A stretch of DNA of 64,000 nt from Opisthocomus hoazin (GCF_030867145.1 NC_134418.1:58503682-58567681); one strand, 5' to 3'. Counted from the first letter of the stretch, positions 33,901 through 49,500 are shown. The notes: a model not told the origin generated them from the letters alone. Numbers and translations: made by a program.

Positions 33901-36900
33901 CATAGGAGCCTTCAGTGGCATCTAGTTGAAAACTTTTCTGTGTCAAATTGTGTAATTGTTATCTTCAGAATTACTGAAGGACACTTGATGTAGTAGAATA
34001 ACAACAGTGAAGTTGGCCTTGCTGTTGCTGGTTTATCTTTATAAATATTTGTAAGTGTAGATGTAATCCCTGAACTTTTCCAGGATAGTACATTTTATTT
34101 AACTTTGACAGTGAATATTTGGGAGCTGTCTAGCTAATAAAATTTCTACAAACATGATATTAAGCCTCTAGCTCAATGTCTTAGAAGTCTTCAACAGATA
34201 TACAGAGTTACTTTAATACCATCTTCATATCATCTACAAAGTAGATACACTTTTCTTCTATTGTAATCATAGAATAACCATCAGACTGGAACTATTCAGT
34301 ACTATGATCAGCAGGGAAAAATAAATCTATATTAATACCATCTTCAGTTTCTTTACATCAAGTTTTGTAGTAAATAGTAAAAATTGGTGATTTGCATTTG
34401 GTGGTTTTTTTTCTTTCAATGCCATAAATGATCAATGCTTTTGGAACTTGGGAAGAAGGGATATTTATCAGTTGTATGATTATGATCTTACAGTATTTAC
34501 TGAGAAAGATGCTTCTGAATTCTCTCAGAAAATGTCCAGAAGGATATTTCCTTTACCAGTTTTATTTTTAGGAACCTTTCTAGATCTCTCTTGTTTGATT
34601 CCTGTGCCTTCAGGCTACAGTTCTGATAAAGGTCAAAACTTTCCCCTTCCTTGTGTTCAGAGTAAAAAGACATTCAACTGATGTTGCTTCATTTTAAGAA
34701 GGAAGCAAACTGGAAAAAACACTATAATAATTGCTGGTAATGTTAACTTAATGTGTTGAAGTGAGTTTTAGAGTTCAGTAAAATTTATTACTGTTCTTGT
34801 TCTTAAGAGGAATACGTATGTAGAAGATCTGATTGAAGAGGTGGTGGTTGCCCCAGAACAAGTTATGGAATGGATCAGAAAAGGAGAAAGTAAGTTGTTT
34901 AGCCAATGTTGCTACTATATTAGAAAAGCATTGATGAATTGGATATACCTAGAATCATGGGGTATCTCTTTGAGATCATATTCAGAAATCAATATTTTTC
35001 AGATAGTTTTAAGATTGTACTTTTTGTCTGTTATCTCTAGTTTATAAAAATATAAGCAGAAGTATTCTAATATTGCTTTTTTTACAGAAAATCGCCATTA
35101 TGGAGAAACAAAAATGAATGAACACAGCAGCCGTTCTCACACTATCTTCAGAATGGTAAAAGCTGTTTCACTATTTGGAGGGTTTTTATTCTTTTTGAAG
35201 TAACAAAAACTTTATTGCACCCTCTTCCTCTAGATCATTGAAAGCAGAGAACGAAGTGACCCTGCAAATGCAAACTGTGATGGAGCAGTGATGGTATCCC
35301 ACTTGGTAAGCTGTACTCCAAGAAGTTATTAAAAAGGCATTAGAGAATTTACTGTTACTGCTTGTTTGAGAGAAGAATGGTACTTTATAATGATATTACA
35401 AGCATGCTCTGTTAACTTCTTCTATCGGATATTTCTTAAGCAAAATTGTGTTTCTTATCTGTGTAGAGGGAGATTCCTGGGATGTTATCTAGAGGATACC
35501 TTTCCACCAAAGGGAATTCTGACATGGGAATAATTCCTAGACAATTCATGCTGGATTGGGGCATGTTATGCCCTTGTCAAGAACATAAGGAGCTATTGTC
35601 AGAGTGCTCTTACATTTTGTTAAACGCAGCTTCCTCTACTGACAAGTTCCTGACCCCTACACACAGTTCCTGACCGCTGACAAGCCCAGTGAAATAACTT
35701 TTAAAGTGGGTAAGCTTAAGGCTTCGCTTATCCTCAACTTTAGTTGTTAAAAGAATGTGTGGGCTACAGCTGCAATGGCCAGAAGATGAATTTTTCAGAA
35801 GTAACCCCACTTAGCATCTCTTAGGATATTCCATATACTAGCAACTGCTTTGGTTTCGGCTGCCGCCGGCAACAAAAGTGCCACGCGGCCGCCCCTCCAC
35901 CCACCGGCGTGCGGAGGAGAATGAAAAGAAAGAGGCAGAAACTGGTGGGTCGGGATAAGGGCAGTTTAACAGAACAGCAAACAGAGGGAAACAGGAACAA
36001 CAACGATACAGATAAGGAGAAAACACGACAGAAACAGACCCACTCTCTCGGACCGCACCAGCGCCGCACGCTCCCAAGCCGCGAGAGTGAGTTCCCCCCA
36101 CCCCGCCACCCCCACCGGAACCCAGCGTGACGTCACATGGTATGGAATACCGGGCTCTGTTTGCCCAGGTGGGGTCAGCCCACCTTTTTGTTACTGAAGG
36201 TAAGGGGAATTGCAGTGCAAGTTTGAAATACTGTTCAGGGTGGTATTAAGAGAGTTCATGCAAACTTATTTCATGTCCTTACATACCTTGAAAGTATTGG
36301 TTTGTATGTGTGTAGCAGCTGTGGATTGCTTCCAATAATTACAGACCTCTTGTTTTTTTCCAAGTGTAACTTCAGCTTATGAAATTCTTAGGAGAGATCT
36401 AGAATTAAGAGGATCTAAAACTAAATTGCCTCAGAACTAACCTGTGAAATATTTAATGAATTTGCAGAACTTGGTAGATCTGGCAGGCAGTGAAAGAGCT
36501 AGTCAAACAGGATCTGAAGGTGAGTGTTATATGAGGCTCTCCCGATGACCACTTCTGTTAATTAACCCTTATGAGAGACTATGGTAGAAAGGAAATTATT
36601 TGATCTATGTGCTATTGTGTTACTTTTCCACTTGGTAGGGCAGAATCTACTCAGCAAAATACTGAAAATGCTGTAAATTAGATAGTATGCCTTTCCCACA
36701 ATAATGGGTCCAGCAACAGTCATGCACTGAACTAATAGAATGAAGATGAACCAATAAAGATTCACGTATAGCAAAGAAATCATTAGAACCTTGCAGGGAC
36801 TCATGTAAACATGAAGAGTGAATAGATGGCTCGCTCTTTAGCTCAGAGGAAACTTGATTATTAAAAATGACAACATGAAGCTGCATGAAAATGCCTTTAT

Positions 36901-38500
36901 CATAACAAAAAAAAAGTTATCAGAGAGGAAAGCAAGTTAATATTCACTCTTACAAGGAATAACTAACCCAAAAGTTGTATCTAAAGCTGGCTTAGTATAC
37001 TTAACACATGTAAATATGGGCATTTGCAAAATTTAAACAAGAAACAAAATTAAAGTTCCTATGGCCTCAGCTACTTGCTATGTAAAGATTATTAATGTTT
37101 ATTTCTTATAGATTACTATCTTATTTTGATACATTTCAGCTATTATAAGGGATTTGATACTGGCTGCTGATGGGTCATAGTGCATTGTGACACTTGAGAT
37201 TTAACTCTTGGATAATCCTTCTGAGCATAACATAGCACAGAAGCTTGACACATTGAAAATATATCTTAATGTTGTTTAAAATTTAAAAATTCAATAATAA
37301 AAAAAAAATTACTGTGTGATATCTAGGTGTCCGACTGAAAGAAGGCTGCAATATAAACCGGAGCTTGTTCATTCTGGGTCAAGTTATTAAAAAACTTTGT
37401 GATGACCCTTCTGGGTAAGCACTTGTGTTTGTATACCTGTTTTAAGAGAAGTCACCAATAAACTAAGAAATTAAAATCCTTTGTGGATAATCCTATTTTA
37501 TGTAGGTAACTATTTAGAATAACTTCTAGAAAAGAAGATATCTTGTTTTTTCTGTACAGAAATATTAATTCTTTCTCTATTTTTTCTTTCGCTTTGTCAG
37601 CTTCATAAATTACAGAGACAGCAAGCTGACTCGAATTCTGCAGAACTCCCTTGGAGGAAATGCTAAGACGGTTATTATTTGTACAATTACTCCTGTTTCT
37701 TTTGATGAAACACTCAGTACTCTTCAGGTAAAACTTCTCACCTGCTTTCTGACTCAGGGCTTCATTGTAGACATGTTGGAGTGGAAAATGTAATCTACTG
37801 GATCTGTAGTCATTTGAATCTTCTAATGGTTCTCTGTGGACTTGGAACTTGGAATATTTGTTTGTACACACTATCTTTTCGCAGCAGTCATCATGTACTA
37901 GATTGTCTAACTAGAGGTTTCTGGCAGTTGGAGCAAAGCTCATTCTCTCACCTTGCAGGCAGTAGAGAACCTGTTTTCTCACTTGCCTTTTCCAAACTGT
38001 CAGAACTACAAGTCTTTGCTAACACAAGGTGTTAGACAGGCCCTACGGAAAGGGAAGTAATTGGACTATTCATGAACTGTATTCTTTAGGTAGGATTGTC
38101 TTCCTTTTTGGTGATCTCGTGAGCTTTTTATTAAATAAAGAATAACTTGGTATATTTTTGCTTAGATGTTAGGCTTCAATTTTTAGGTATTAAGCAAAGA
38201 AAACTTGCCTTGTCAAAGCTTAGAACGCATGAGAAATAAGCAAATGTAAATATTTGTGTCCTTTGTTATGTTACTCTTTATCTAGTAAACTGTCCCTTTA
38301 ATTCTGTTGGGAAATATGAGACATAAGTCTTATGATATATTTGTTCTCTAACTATTGCCCATGAGAGAATATTATTCTAGTTTGCCAATACAGCCAAAAG
38401 AATGAAGAATACTCCGAAAGTCAATGAAGTACTTGATGATGATGCCCTCCTGAAGAGATATCGCAAAGAAATTCTGGATTTGAAAAAGCAGCTGGAGGAA
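30994..38500 (+). CDS. CENPE: CENPE exons 1-12: kinesin motor domain
   Basis: Exons: 30994-31049, 31398-31489, 32359-32448, 32525-32643, 33718-33837, 34808-34889, 35088-35155, 35234-35305, 36468-36519, 37327-37414, 37601-37727, 38381-38500. The ATP-binding P-loop GQTASGKT is at residues 86-93 (exon 4), switch I NEHSSRSH at 197-204 (exon 7), switch II DLAGSE at 237-242 (exon 9), and [16 protein letters not shown] in exon 11. Exon 12 encodes [16 protein letters not shown] and leads into the neck linker and coil. All catalytic motifs are intact, so the motor should be active. Confidence 0.95.
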
Positions 38501-40472
38501 GTATGTAATAAACTTTAAAATTAGTCTATCCTTGGTGGTGATAGCTATTTGGAAATGTTCTGTTTTAAACCAAAACCAGTTAAATTTGGAGGGATAGTTG
38601 AACTGTTTAAAGTGGTATCTGTCATTTCTATTGAGATAATAGAAATTGAAAAGGTGGTGGGATTTTTAGAACCACTGATGATAGTCAACATGCCTATGTG
38701 AAAGCTAACGCTAAATGACATCAACTAACTGAATTGCGTTCTTTATGTAGGTTAATGTATTTAAGAAATAGAACTTTGTTGTGCCTTATAGCATACTTTA
38801 ATATTGCAACAGATCAAAAGGAATAATTAATTGACATTCAACAACTTATATTGCAGTTAAAGATTCCAACTTAATATTTTCCACCTTACTGATGCTTAAC
38901 TTCAGTTTGAGTTGCAAGAAATTGCAACTGCATAAGATCACTGGCAAACCTTACATCACGTGTAGGCAGAAGATACATTTAGAAAATGAACAATAGTGAC
39001 TTCCCACCAAGCAGTGTAGTCTTTCATGTGTTCATCTTTCTCCAAAAATCTAAGGAGTTGAGGAGCAAAAGGCAAAGCACAGGAAAGTCGCAATTCTGAA
39101 TATACTGTTTTGGTGAATTAAATCATCAAAAGATGCCTTCTTGTTCTTTTAGATAGAAAAAAATAGTCATGGGAGAGGTTTAAGGAAAGAAATCTGATGT
39201 CTTGTTTTTAAAGAGAATTAATATGCAGTATCAATTTGCACCTAGAAGTGTGTTTGCTATCTTCTGAGATAGTAGGTAGCAAGGAAAATACTTAAGTACA
39301 GAATAGTTTGTTGGAGAATCCGATTTGAACTTCAACTTACTCTAAAGTATTGTAAGCTTATAATAAAGTTGTCAAAAAACCTAGCTACTGTAATGCAGCT
39401 GCTTTACAACAGCATAAATTTTCAGTACTTCACATAAGAGACCAGATGCAATAGAGTAGCTTGCTGTTATTTGACAATTGAATCATAGTTCTCAAAGAGC
39501 TTCAGGCTTCTGGCACCACAGGAAGATCATCTTAAACCATGTTATACTTGAAAGAATACTCTTTTTGTCCCTAGAAAAATCTGAGGCTGTATTCTTTTTG
39601 GTGGTTTTGACTCCTTTAAATACGAAGTCTACATGTAAACTGTAGACTAAATTGTCAGTTTTAAAGACAGCTCTTCCAGACTCAAAAGAATATATGTGTG
39701 TATTTGTTTTTAAATATTAGCAATTGTGTCTCTTCTGTAGGAGTAGTTTGTGCTCTTAAAATGTCAGTTTGATTAATATTCTTTTTATGGAAGGTGTCTT
39801 CAAAGACTCAGATTCATGCAATGGAAAAAGACCAATTGGCCCAGCTATTGGAAGAAAAAAATTCTCTTCAAAAAGTACAGGAAGATAGGATACGAAACTT
39901 AACTGAGATGCTGGTGACTTCTGCCTCCTTTTCTTCAAATCAGAAGGCTAAAGTAAGCACCTGTTCTAGATCTTATTTGTTAACTCTGAAATACTTTGCA
40001 AAAGGCAATATTAAATACATAGGGTTATCTTGACAACGAAGAAAAAGTTTGATAGGCAATTTTCACATAATTTTTCCTGTTTTTAAAGGGGTAACTTTTA
40101 AAATAACTTCTGGGTTAGTATTAACTCAATGTTGCCTTGCAGTGAACAGGCTGCAGAGTCTTTTGCTTTCAAACTGTTATGCTATAGTTTAATTTTGAAG
40201 AAACTGCAAAACGCTGTCTAGTTAGCTGCTGGTACTGTTACAGAACTAGCCTAATGCAACATCTACTCTCTACTTAGTGCTTTGGTTGTATCACTTTTTC
40301 TGTAAATACGTTTTTAAAGGCCAAGAGAAGAAGAAGAGTTACTTGGGCTCCTGGTAAAATAAACCAGACGAATGTGAGCTATTTTGACGAGTTCGAAAAA
40401 CCAAGGCTGACTGAAACAAAAAAAATGAAAATGTCTCTGTCAGCACTACCAGACATGGAGGATTGTAAGTAA

Positions 40473-40505
<33 letters not shown>

Positions 40506-43500
40506 AAACAAAAAAAAAAACCAACTTTGCAAAGCAGCTTTGACATGAGAAATAATTCCTTTTTAATAAATAGAAGTTAAAAAGCAAATTAGTTTGCTAA
40601 CAATAGGAAAGCTACATTTAGTTGGCACTGTAATACTCAAATTGTTCTATGAACCCAGTTTTGAAAGAACTACCTGTAGCCTGTAAGGAAATTACATTTG
40701 TCTGCCAGGAAAGAATGCTGCCTGGAAGGGAAGCAGTTTTAACACAATAATACTGGCTGTTCTTGTGCTGGAAATAAGGTTCATTTTATTTTAAAAGTGG
40801 AAGCATAAATCTTACTAAGGCAGGTGAAATGACGTCTAGCAAATTCCTGTTGGATAACTTTGCAAGCATTACATAGTTTTCCAAAGGGAATAAGTTGACT
40901 CTGATAGCACAATTTAAGAAAGAAAGGAAAAAAAAAAAACCACAGCAAACAAACAAACCCAAACAAAACTGCATGTCTTTTAATTTGTTAAAACCAAAGG
41001 TAAAAGCTGTGAGGTAAAAGGCAGGGTCTACAAATACTTCTGCCGTGGAGCCTACCCCAATGCCCATTTTTTTTTGTAAAAGTAGCCAAAGTTATTCTTG
41101 AACACAGACTATCCATCCAAACTGTGTTTCCCCCCTAAAGAGGAGGGGGGTGTGAAATTTCCAAAAATGTCAACCAGAATAGAGAAGTCATTACTCAAAG
41201 ATCAGATGGAGATACAGAAAAAATCAAGGACTTACTAGAGGAGCAAGGGACAAAGAAAGTTGAACTGCAGACAAGAGAATAATTGGACAGTATTGTTGCT
41301 GAACTGCATCTTCTTACAGCCTTATTACCTATCTGTCAAGCTTTCTTGCTTGTGTGTGGATCGTTGGGGTGCTTTTTTCTTTAAATCTTGCAGGATGCTG
41401 TCGGGTGGTTCTTTCTCTGACACTTAGACGCTTTTCCTAGTCTGCAGTTAAGTGTATATTCTGGATTTGGTTTAGTGTTCATTAACTTGTGATAAAAGAT
41501 GGTCAGCATAAGTATATGGACTGGAGTTCAGTGTTGTTCCCTTTCATAAGACAAAATAATGAGATTCAGAAGTCCTACTCGGTGTGCTACATCTTTGCCA
41601 TGGAATGATTGTTTCCAATGTGATAAAATTCTTTGATAAGAAAATAATTCTTGAAGTCCAGTTTAAAATCTACTGCTACTCTATTTTTTAATACATCTTT
41701 CTTTTCAGCTATGTTAGAGAATTCTGTACATGACAACCAATGTCTGATGGTTCCTGATCAAATTTCTGATGTAGAATGGACTGCTGGACCTAACATGAAT
41801 TGGGTATTATTATAATCTGCTTTGATTGTCTAATACCATGCGTATACATTACATCTTTCTCGGTAAGATCAGCCCTGGTCTTCTGTAGAACACCAATGTT
41901 CTTCTGTGTGTCTAAAGAATTATTATAACTAGTTAGAAAGTCTCTTGGTCATCTCTCTGAATTTGTGGGGTGGTTCTATAATTCTAAGGGTTTTGTGGCG
42001 AATGATCCGGTAAGCTTTGGCATTTAAACAGAACTAGCTGTGAAAAGACAAGCAACAAGCAATATAATACTAAACCTGCTCGATCTTGTCAATCAGTTAA
42101 CTGAGAGTGATTCTTTTTCTAGACTCAGAGAGACTTTGAAGAATCTGTGCAGCTCTGTGAAGCATTAGCACTAGAAAAAGTAAGTCTGTTCTGTATTTTC
42201 TAGAAATACATCTGACATTGCAGCAACAACTTCTAAAGTTTCTTGTGCTTCTTCAGGATATTGCTGTAAATGAGGTCAATGTCTTGCAAGCTAACTTTAA
42301 TAACCTGGTACTGGAAAATGAGCAGCTGAAACTAGAAATAAATGAAATTAAGGAGAGACTGAAGGAAAAAATAGAAATGGATGAATTTGAAGCACTGGAA
42401 AAACAAACACAAAAAGATCATGAGGTAAGGTGTATTGAAATAAGCACAGAGAGATAAGAATTCTCTATGCTCAAATGTTTTTTTGAGAGTTTATTCAATG
42501 TACGTATAGTTGGATGTTCATTCACAAACAGATCATGTTAAGCTACATTCAGCAACAGAATGAATGAACGCAGGATATAAACTGCATTTACTCTGAGTGT
42601 AAAATTCGGACTTAAATTTTTGGAAAGCTGCATATTAAAGTCTGATTAAACATGTATTGAAGTTAAAGTATGGTTACTAAACTATATTTCACATATTTCT
42701 TATGCAAAACATCTTGGTATACAATCCAAAATAGCTTTGGCTTTTGGTAATCTACTGAACTATGTGAGCATTAACTTTTAACATACCTAGCCCAGTAAAA
42801 AAATATTTAAAAGTAATAGTGTGAATAGTAATATCTGTGGAAAACAGAAACATTGTATTTTGTGCCAGGAGGTCAGAAAAGGTAAATCTACCTACTGGAT
42901 AACTTACGATACAAGAAATGCTGACTTTCAGTTCTCTTAACCTCCTTGTGCTGTTAGTGGAGATGTACCTTGTTTGTCCAAATGTTTTATGCTCTGGTTC
43001 TGTAACTTAAAATATGTATTATTGTATTATGCTCTAGCTGCCCAAGGGCTAGACTGTGAAATAAATCACAGTGCAGAAAAAACCCAACCAAACAATAAAA
43101 CAAACAAACCCCAAAACCATAACAAAACAAACAAAACTCCAAAACCAACAACTTGAGATATTGAGACGTGGATGTATTCTTCCATTTATTTCCTGATGCC
43201 TTCTCTGTAAGATTACTTGTACGTGCTAGTCTGTGTAATGTCCTCTGACCATGAAATTAAGGTTGAAGCTGAAGTTACATCTTTGTGTGTCATTGTTTCA
43301 GGTTTCAATTTAACAAGATCAACTCTCATTTCTGGTGTGTTCCCTACAAAGATTTATGGATCTCAAGCAAAATGGATCTATAGTAGATTATAGTTTAGCT
43401 AGTATTTGAGATTCTTTTTAGAAGACCCTTTGTATGCTAGAATAATTTTACTGTCTTCCTTGTCAGCCAGCACTTAAAATCCTCACAGTTTTCCCTGCAA

Positions 43501-46500
43501 AGCTTTTGTATATCTAATAACAGATGCAATGTTCTAAAGTAGCTTCTATTACAAGAATTGCTTTTTGAATTATTCATGTTTTCAGATGTGTATCTGAAGA
43601 CAATCCATAAAATGTAAGCATATGTTGATACCCATGTAGCAGCTACATTACAGCAATACTGAAAGTTCACATACTTCACTAAATACATTAGTTGAAATCC
43701 GACAATTTAAATCACCACAGATACATGCAGGAAAACCATTATTCTGTATAATAACAATAAATGACTTCTGACAGTAGTATTGTACCGTATGTTGTACAAC
43801 CATCCTCCGATTTTAAGATTACAAATCGGTTTTTCTTCTCTCTATACTCTTAACTAGATAGAAATACTCACAGCAGAGTACTTGTTTTAAAGCTTTTCAC
43901 TGATGTTAAAATTGCAGATTGGATTTTCTCCTTACCTACGCTTGTGACTATACAGAACTACTTGTTCGAAAAGTTTTACAGTAAGCGCTTATCTACAAAG
44001 ATTGAAGAAAAAAAAAAAAGAGTTCTTCAATTTTAGAAATGCTCTTCTTTCTAGTCTTGTGCCTCCTTTCAGAGGATGCCACTGAATGCGTTCATGGCTC
44101 GCTTTACCTCAGTTTTGGTGTGTTAGTGAATAGATATATGCATTGTGACATAAAAAGCTGCTTAAACTGAATAGAATTTGAAGTGTCGTAGCTGCATTAA
44201 TTGCTTTGATCACGTTGCTCTTGCTTTTCAAGCTGTTGCAGTTTAATTGTACTTGAATCCCTTCTAATTACTGGGAAGCTAAAACAGCTTTGCATCTCGT
44301 CTATCAGTTTGAAAGAATATGTAGCAGCTTGCTTTGTAGCTGTTTAAATATATATGCATGTGTATATATGTTTGCCCTCTAATAGAAAAGAAAATACAAG
44401 ATGAACCTTGCGAATTTTCATGGTGTTGGCAACTAAAGCTGCTGGTGTGGGTGCTTTCTAACATCCTCTGCAATTTTGCTTCAATTTGCTCCACAGATAC
44501 AACTAATGCATGAAATTACCAACTTAAAGAATCTAGTTTCAAATGCTGAAGTGTACAATGAGGAACTTGAGGTGAGCCTGTCCATGAATTTACATGCAAT
44601 AACACTTGTATGAAATGTGCTTGGTTGGTTTGTCTTGAAACACTGTATCTGCTGGGGACAACCTAGACATCTTTGGGCTGTGGTTAGTTTTACAGCTATA
44701 AGGAGGATATGCCTAAAATCCCTGAATACTTACTACATGAGAAGCAGGTTTTTGTTCAATTCTTACCTGAAAAACCAAACTGAGCACTAGAATCTTCCTT
44801 TTCCCTTTTCTCCAACTTTTAGGCAGAAATAAATGCCAAATTGGAACAGCTGACAGAGAAAGAGAAAAAAATAAACATATTACAGAATCGTGTGGAAGAA
44901 TTACAGAAAGCAGGAGCGGAAAAGGAGACATCTTTTTCAGTGGTAAATTTTAATTTTCTGCTGGGTTGAGAGATGGTTTTGGTTTTGTTGGAGGTGGGTT
45001 AAATTGTGGTATAACCTTGGTGTAATTGATATCTGCTTCCCTACAAATGTTAGCGAATTTTTTTACAAAGCTTAAAATGCTAATTCTTATATTATCATAC
45101 AGCAGTACTCTGAAGTAAAGCTATGGGAAATGCTGCTCTTTATCCTGTCTTTCAAACAAGTTTGCTACTGTTCCTTTTAGACTAAACTTACCCAGTTTTC
45201 TGAACCTGTATTTACATTTTAACCGCATTATAATGAACATATTTGTTTTGTTCTGGCTGTATATATTTTGATTTCTTTGAGTGCTTATCTCTTCAGGGAG
45301 ACTCTGATAAGTTAATTGAGGAAATTCAGCAGCTGAATAAATCTCTCTTGGACAGTGAAACCATAGCCTTGGATGCCAAAAAAGAATCTGCTTTCCTCAG
45401 AACTGAAAATTTGGAGCTGAAGGAGAAGATGGCAAGTACTTGTTGAACTGCATTTATAGCTGTACAAAATGCTGTTAAGGGCCTATTTGCCCCCAAACTA
45501 GTGAAGAAGGCAATCGATAAATATAAGATGTGGTAGGCTGCTTGCAGAAAACTAATGACTCATGCTCCAAGTAATGTTCTTATTTTGGAATTCATGGAAA
45601 ACAGGTCTTCAGGAGATAGATTAAAAAATGGAGGCTTCTTCCACAGGAGTGGGTGGTTAGTCTTAGGTTTAGCAGTAGAGAGAGAGCGTGCAGATGATCA
45701 GTCTTTCGGGAGTTACTAGATCATAAGATGTCAAACCTAAGTCTACCAGTAAACAAAAGAGAGTAAGAGACATGAACCTCAGAGAAGTGAGATGGAGCTT
45801 AATGTGAGCTTTGCAGGAGTAAAGACAAAATAGTGGAAGTAGTTATGGCCCTGACCTCTAAGGCATGATATGTTCTGTTATAGGATTCTGACATGGATGC
45901 AGTTAAACCATGATTTATTCTGCCATATTAATCGAGGCCCAGTTGTTCAGAGTGACAATGAGAAATGTGACACATGCAATATTTAAATGTTAAGCAAGTA
46001 GACTTTTATTTTGTGTGTGAATTGCATGTTTTGTTTTTCTGAAGAATGAACTCTTAAATAATTATAAGCAAATGGAAAAGGATGTTCAACTCTATCAAAG
46101 TCAAATAGAAGCAGGAAAAGCCAGTTACAAAAAAATGCAAGCTGATTTGCAGAAAGAGTTGCAGTCTGTATTTCAAGAAAACACAAGGCTAACTGCACTG
46201 ATGGAGGGTAAAGTTCCAAAAGGTACTGTTTCAGGTGGTGCTTCTTTGCTTTCCCCCTCTCCTTGCTCTTCCCTGTAATGGTGGCGGGATGGGGAAGACT
46301 TTGGCTCTTGTTTTCTCAAATACTTGAGCTTCTGTCAGTATAAAATATTACAGTGTCTGGTACTGCTGGCACATAGTAACTGCTATAGCACTTTCTTGAA
46401 CCATTTGGGAAACTGCAGCTTACGGAATGATTTGTGTTTTGCACAAAGACAGTCAAGTTAATGAAGGCTGTTTGGGAGAATCTAAAATAAACTCTATGTT

Positions 46501-49500
46501 AACCTAAGTGATGACCAAACTCAGACCAGTAGTTTCATCTTTTAATTGTTGTCCACTGGAAAATAAACTTTTCTAGAATTATACTGATATGACATCCAGA
46601 ATGCATTGTAAATCTTCTGCTCAATTTAAAACACATTTTTTTCTCATGCTCACTTATACATCTAAACTTGTTAATTCTCTAGATCTGCTCTCTTTTGTGG
46701 AGCTGGAAAAGAAGACAGCTGACTTAAAAGGAGAACTAGAAAACGCGTTGAAAGAGAATACACTTCTACAAAAACAAGTAAATGAGCTATCAAAATTTCA
46801 GTCTCTACCAAATACTGCTGAGATACAGCAGAAAGAGGTAAACAAAAAAAATCTAACTTTTTCCATGTTTTTGTATTGTATTTGACTGGTAAAGGATTAA
46901 TGGAGGCCTATTGGATATGAAAGTTTAAAGCCAAAAGTTGTCTTGAATCAAATAACCTGAGATTTTACAAGTAAGTTCATTAAATTATGATTCCTCAGGT
47001 ATTTAATATTTGCACATAGGAATAAATTTAAGGTCACAAAGTCCTACTCTAATTAACATGAGTTTCTAGTCCAGCGTTTGCCTGCCAATTTGCTATGGTC
47101 ACCACTGATAACTGTATGTGTATGTATAATGGTGTTTGATCCTGGTTTACTGAATTACTAAATTACTGAATTACTAAAACTGAATTTTTGTCTAATTGGG
47201 CAAAGAGAAAATTTCAAGACCTCTTAGCAGAAATGCTGCTTGAAGTTAAATCTCTAACTTGCAAATTCTAAAAAACTTGTAAGGAAACTTTTGTTTCATG
47301 GCGGGTCAGGGCTTAGTAGACTGTTTGCTATAAATGGGTCTTAAAGGGTTTGTTTGCAAACACTTTCTAGGTTTCTTTATTCTTAAATACCTGCTACTAA
47401 GTATGTGCAGTGAAAATCATCCAGGGCAAGTAATCTCAAACTCATGAATGCTTTGCAAGAAGTTGCAAACACTTCCAGTGGTCTACTTCCACTAATAAAC
47501 AAAGCATAATTAGCTGTTAACAACTTTACAATCATGAAGAAAGTATTGATACATTTAAATATTCAGTTTAGGAGTTACAGCGAGGAGTATCAGTCCAGTC
47601 CTAGCTCAAACATAGGAAAAAGGAAATATATAAAGAATATCTGAAGTGTTAGAGATGTTTCAAGGTTTTGGAAGGGAATTGTCTGTCTTGCTTCTCTCTG
47701 AAGGATTGTTTGCTGGACAGCTCCCTCCCAATAAAGCAAAACCCAATGTACAGTGCTAGTGCTGTGTGTTTGCCTGTATTTCACTTGCTATATCTGCATA
47801 TGAGCATGTTTTTTATTATGCAACTATGAAAAATACTGAGTTAGAAAATACTATTAATATTGCTTTTCTCTTGGCAGATTCTTGAAAAATGTGAGGAGAT
47901 ACGCTTATTAAAATTGGAAAAAGAAAAGCTGCTTTCTGAAGTAGCTGATAATGAAGTTAGACTTAAGCATATGACTGAAGAAATTGGAAAATCAAAATAC
48001 GATCTAGCAGGTGTAGAACTTAAACGTGTAAAGTCTGATCAGGAATATGTGGCACTTAAACAGCTCCATGAAGAACTAGAGCAAAAACATGCAGCTGTGT
48101 CAGAAAACAACGAACAAATGAAGCTCCAAATAGATATTCTGTCTAAAGAACTACAAGAATCTAAAACAACTTTGGATGAAGTGAAATTGGAGGTCAGTGG
48201 CAGCTTGATCCTTTTTGCAGATAACACGTGAGGAATTCATTCACAATATAAAAGAAAGAAAAAAGCCTTTTTCTGAGAAGTAGTCTTACAGGTATAAATT
48301 ACATTTAAAATGCTCACTGAAATTCCTCTAGCATGAGTGGATATTACTTATTTGGTGCCAGGTGTATAAAGGTACAGAATTATGCTGCTCAACAGTCTTT
48401 TTTTTATTCATAGGCAAAGAAATGTGTGTCTTAATCCAGGCTGTATGTTCTTCTGTACTTGACCTTTTAATTCTTCTTTTCCCATTCTACAGTTATATCT
48501 TTATTGTGCAAGGATTTTTTTAAATATGCTGCTATGACTTACTGTATCTAAAGTCATAGAAACATAGTTTCCTTATGAGGAACTGGAGTCTGTTTAGAAC
48601 AGATGATCTTTCAAACCAAAGAGAATCACTGCATAAATTGGCAATTAGAAAAGAAAAAAAAAGCATTTAAGAAGAGAACTAAAGATGCATGCTTTGGACA
48701 AGGTTTTTGGCACTGATATGGCTGTCATATTCCAGCTATGGGTTTGATAACTCCTAATTCAATAATTCCAAAGCTATGATACAGTTTCATGTGTGGTGTT
48801 ATGTTTCACTAAAACTTTGCTGCTAAGGAGAAACCAAGGAAGGTTTCATAAATGAATGCTTTTTTTAGTGTGGGCAAGAATATAAGCAGTGACTTAAAGT
48901 GGAATTATGAACTTCTTATTCTCTTGTTGAATGCTAGCATCTCTCATGCTTTCTAAGCTAATATAAGATTCCGTGAGAACATGTACACGTTATGCAGTTT
49001 TACATTACAATGAAAGTGTCTGGTCTTTTTCTTTACAAACTAAAGCTCTCTAGCAAAATGAAAGAACTGGAAGAAAAGACGGCAGAGCACAAACAACTTC
49101 TTGAGGTAAGAGAAGATTTTATTCAGACTCAGCAGAAGTTAAATGAAATGGAGCAATTAAAAGAGCAAGAGAAGATTATGGAGTTGAAACTGGAGGCCAA
49201 GGATTCGGAGATCCAAGCAGTTCTTCAGCAGCTTACTGAATGTCGGGAAGAAGTAAAAATTCTAACCCAGGAAAGAGATTACCTGAAGCAAAAAGAGGAG
49301 TGTCTCCAAGCTGAGGCAGACCAACTCAAAGAGGATATAAAGGACACTGTTTCAATGGTAGGAATTCTGCCTTTATAGAAATGGACCATACGTGTTAAGG
49401 GGAAGAGTGTAAGAACACTTATAAACTATAATGAAATATACATGGGAGTGGGGTTTTGTGTGGTCTAGTTTTTTTTCTTAATCAAGGAGTGCTTACTAAA

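Noticed and set aside
45432-45446. CENPE ending at the TGA just after exon 20
   Set aside because: Exon 21 onwards continues the CENP-E stalk in phase, and a GC donor explains the join.
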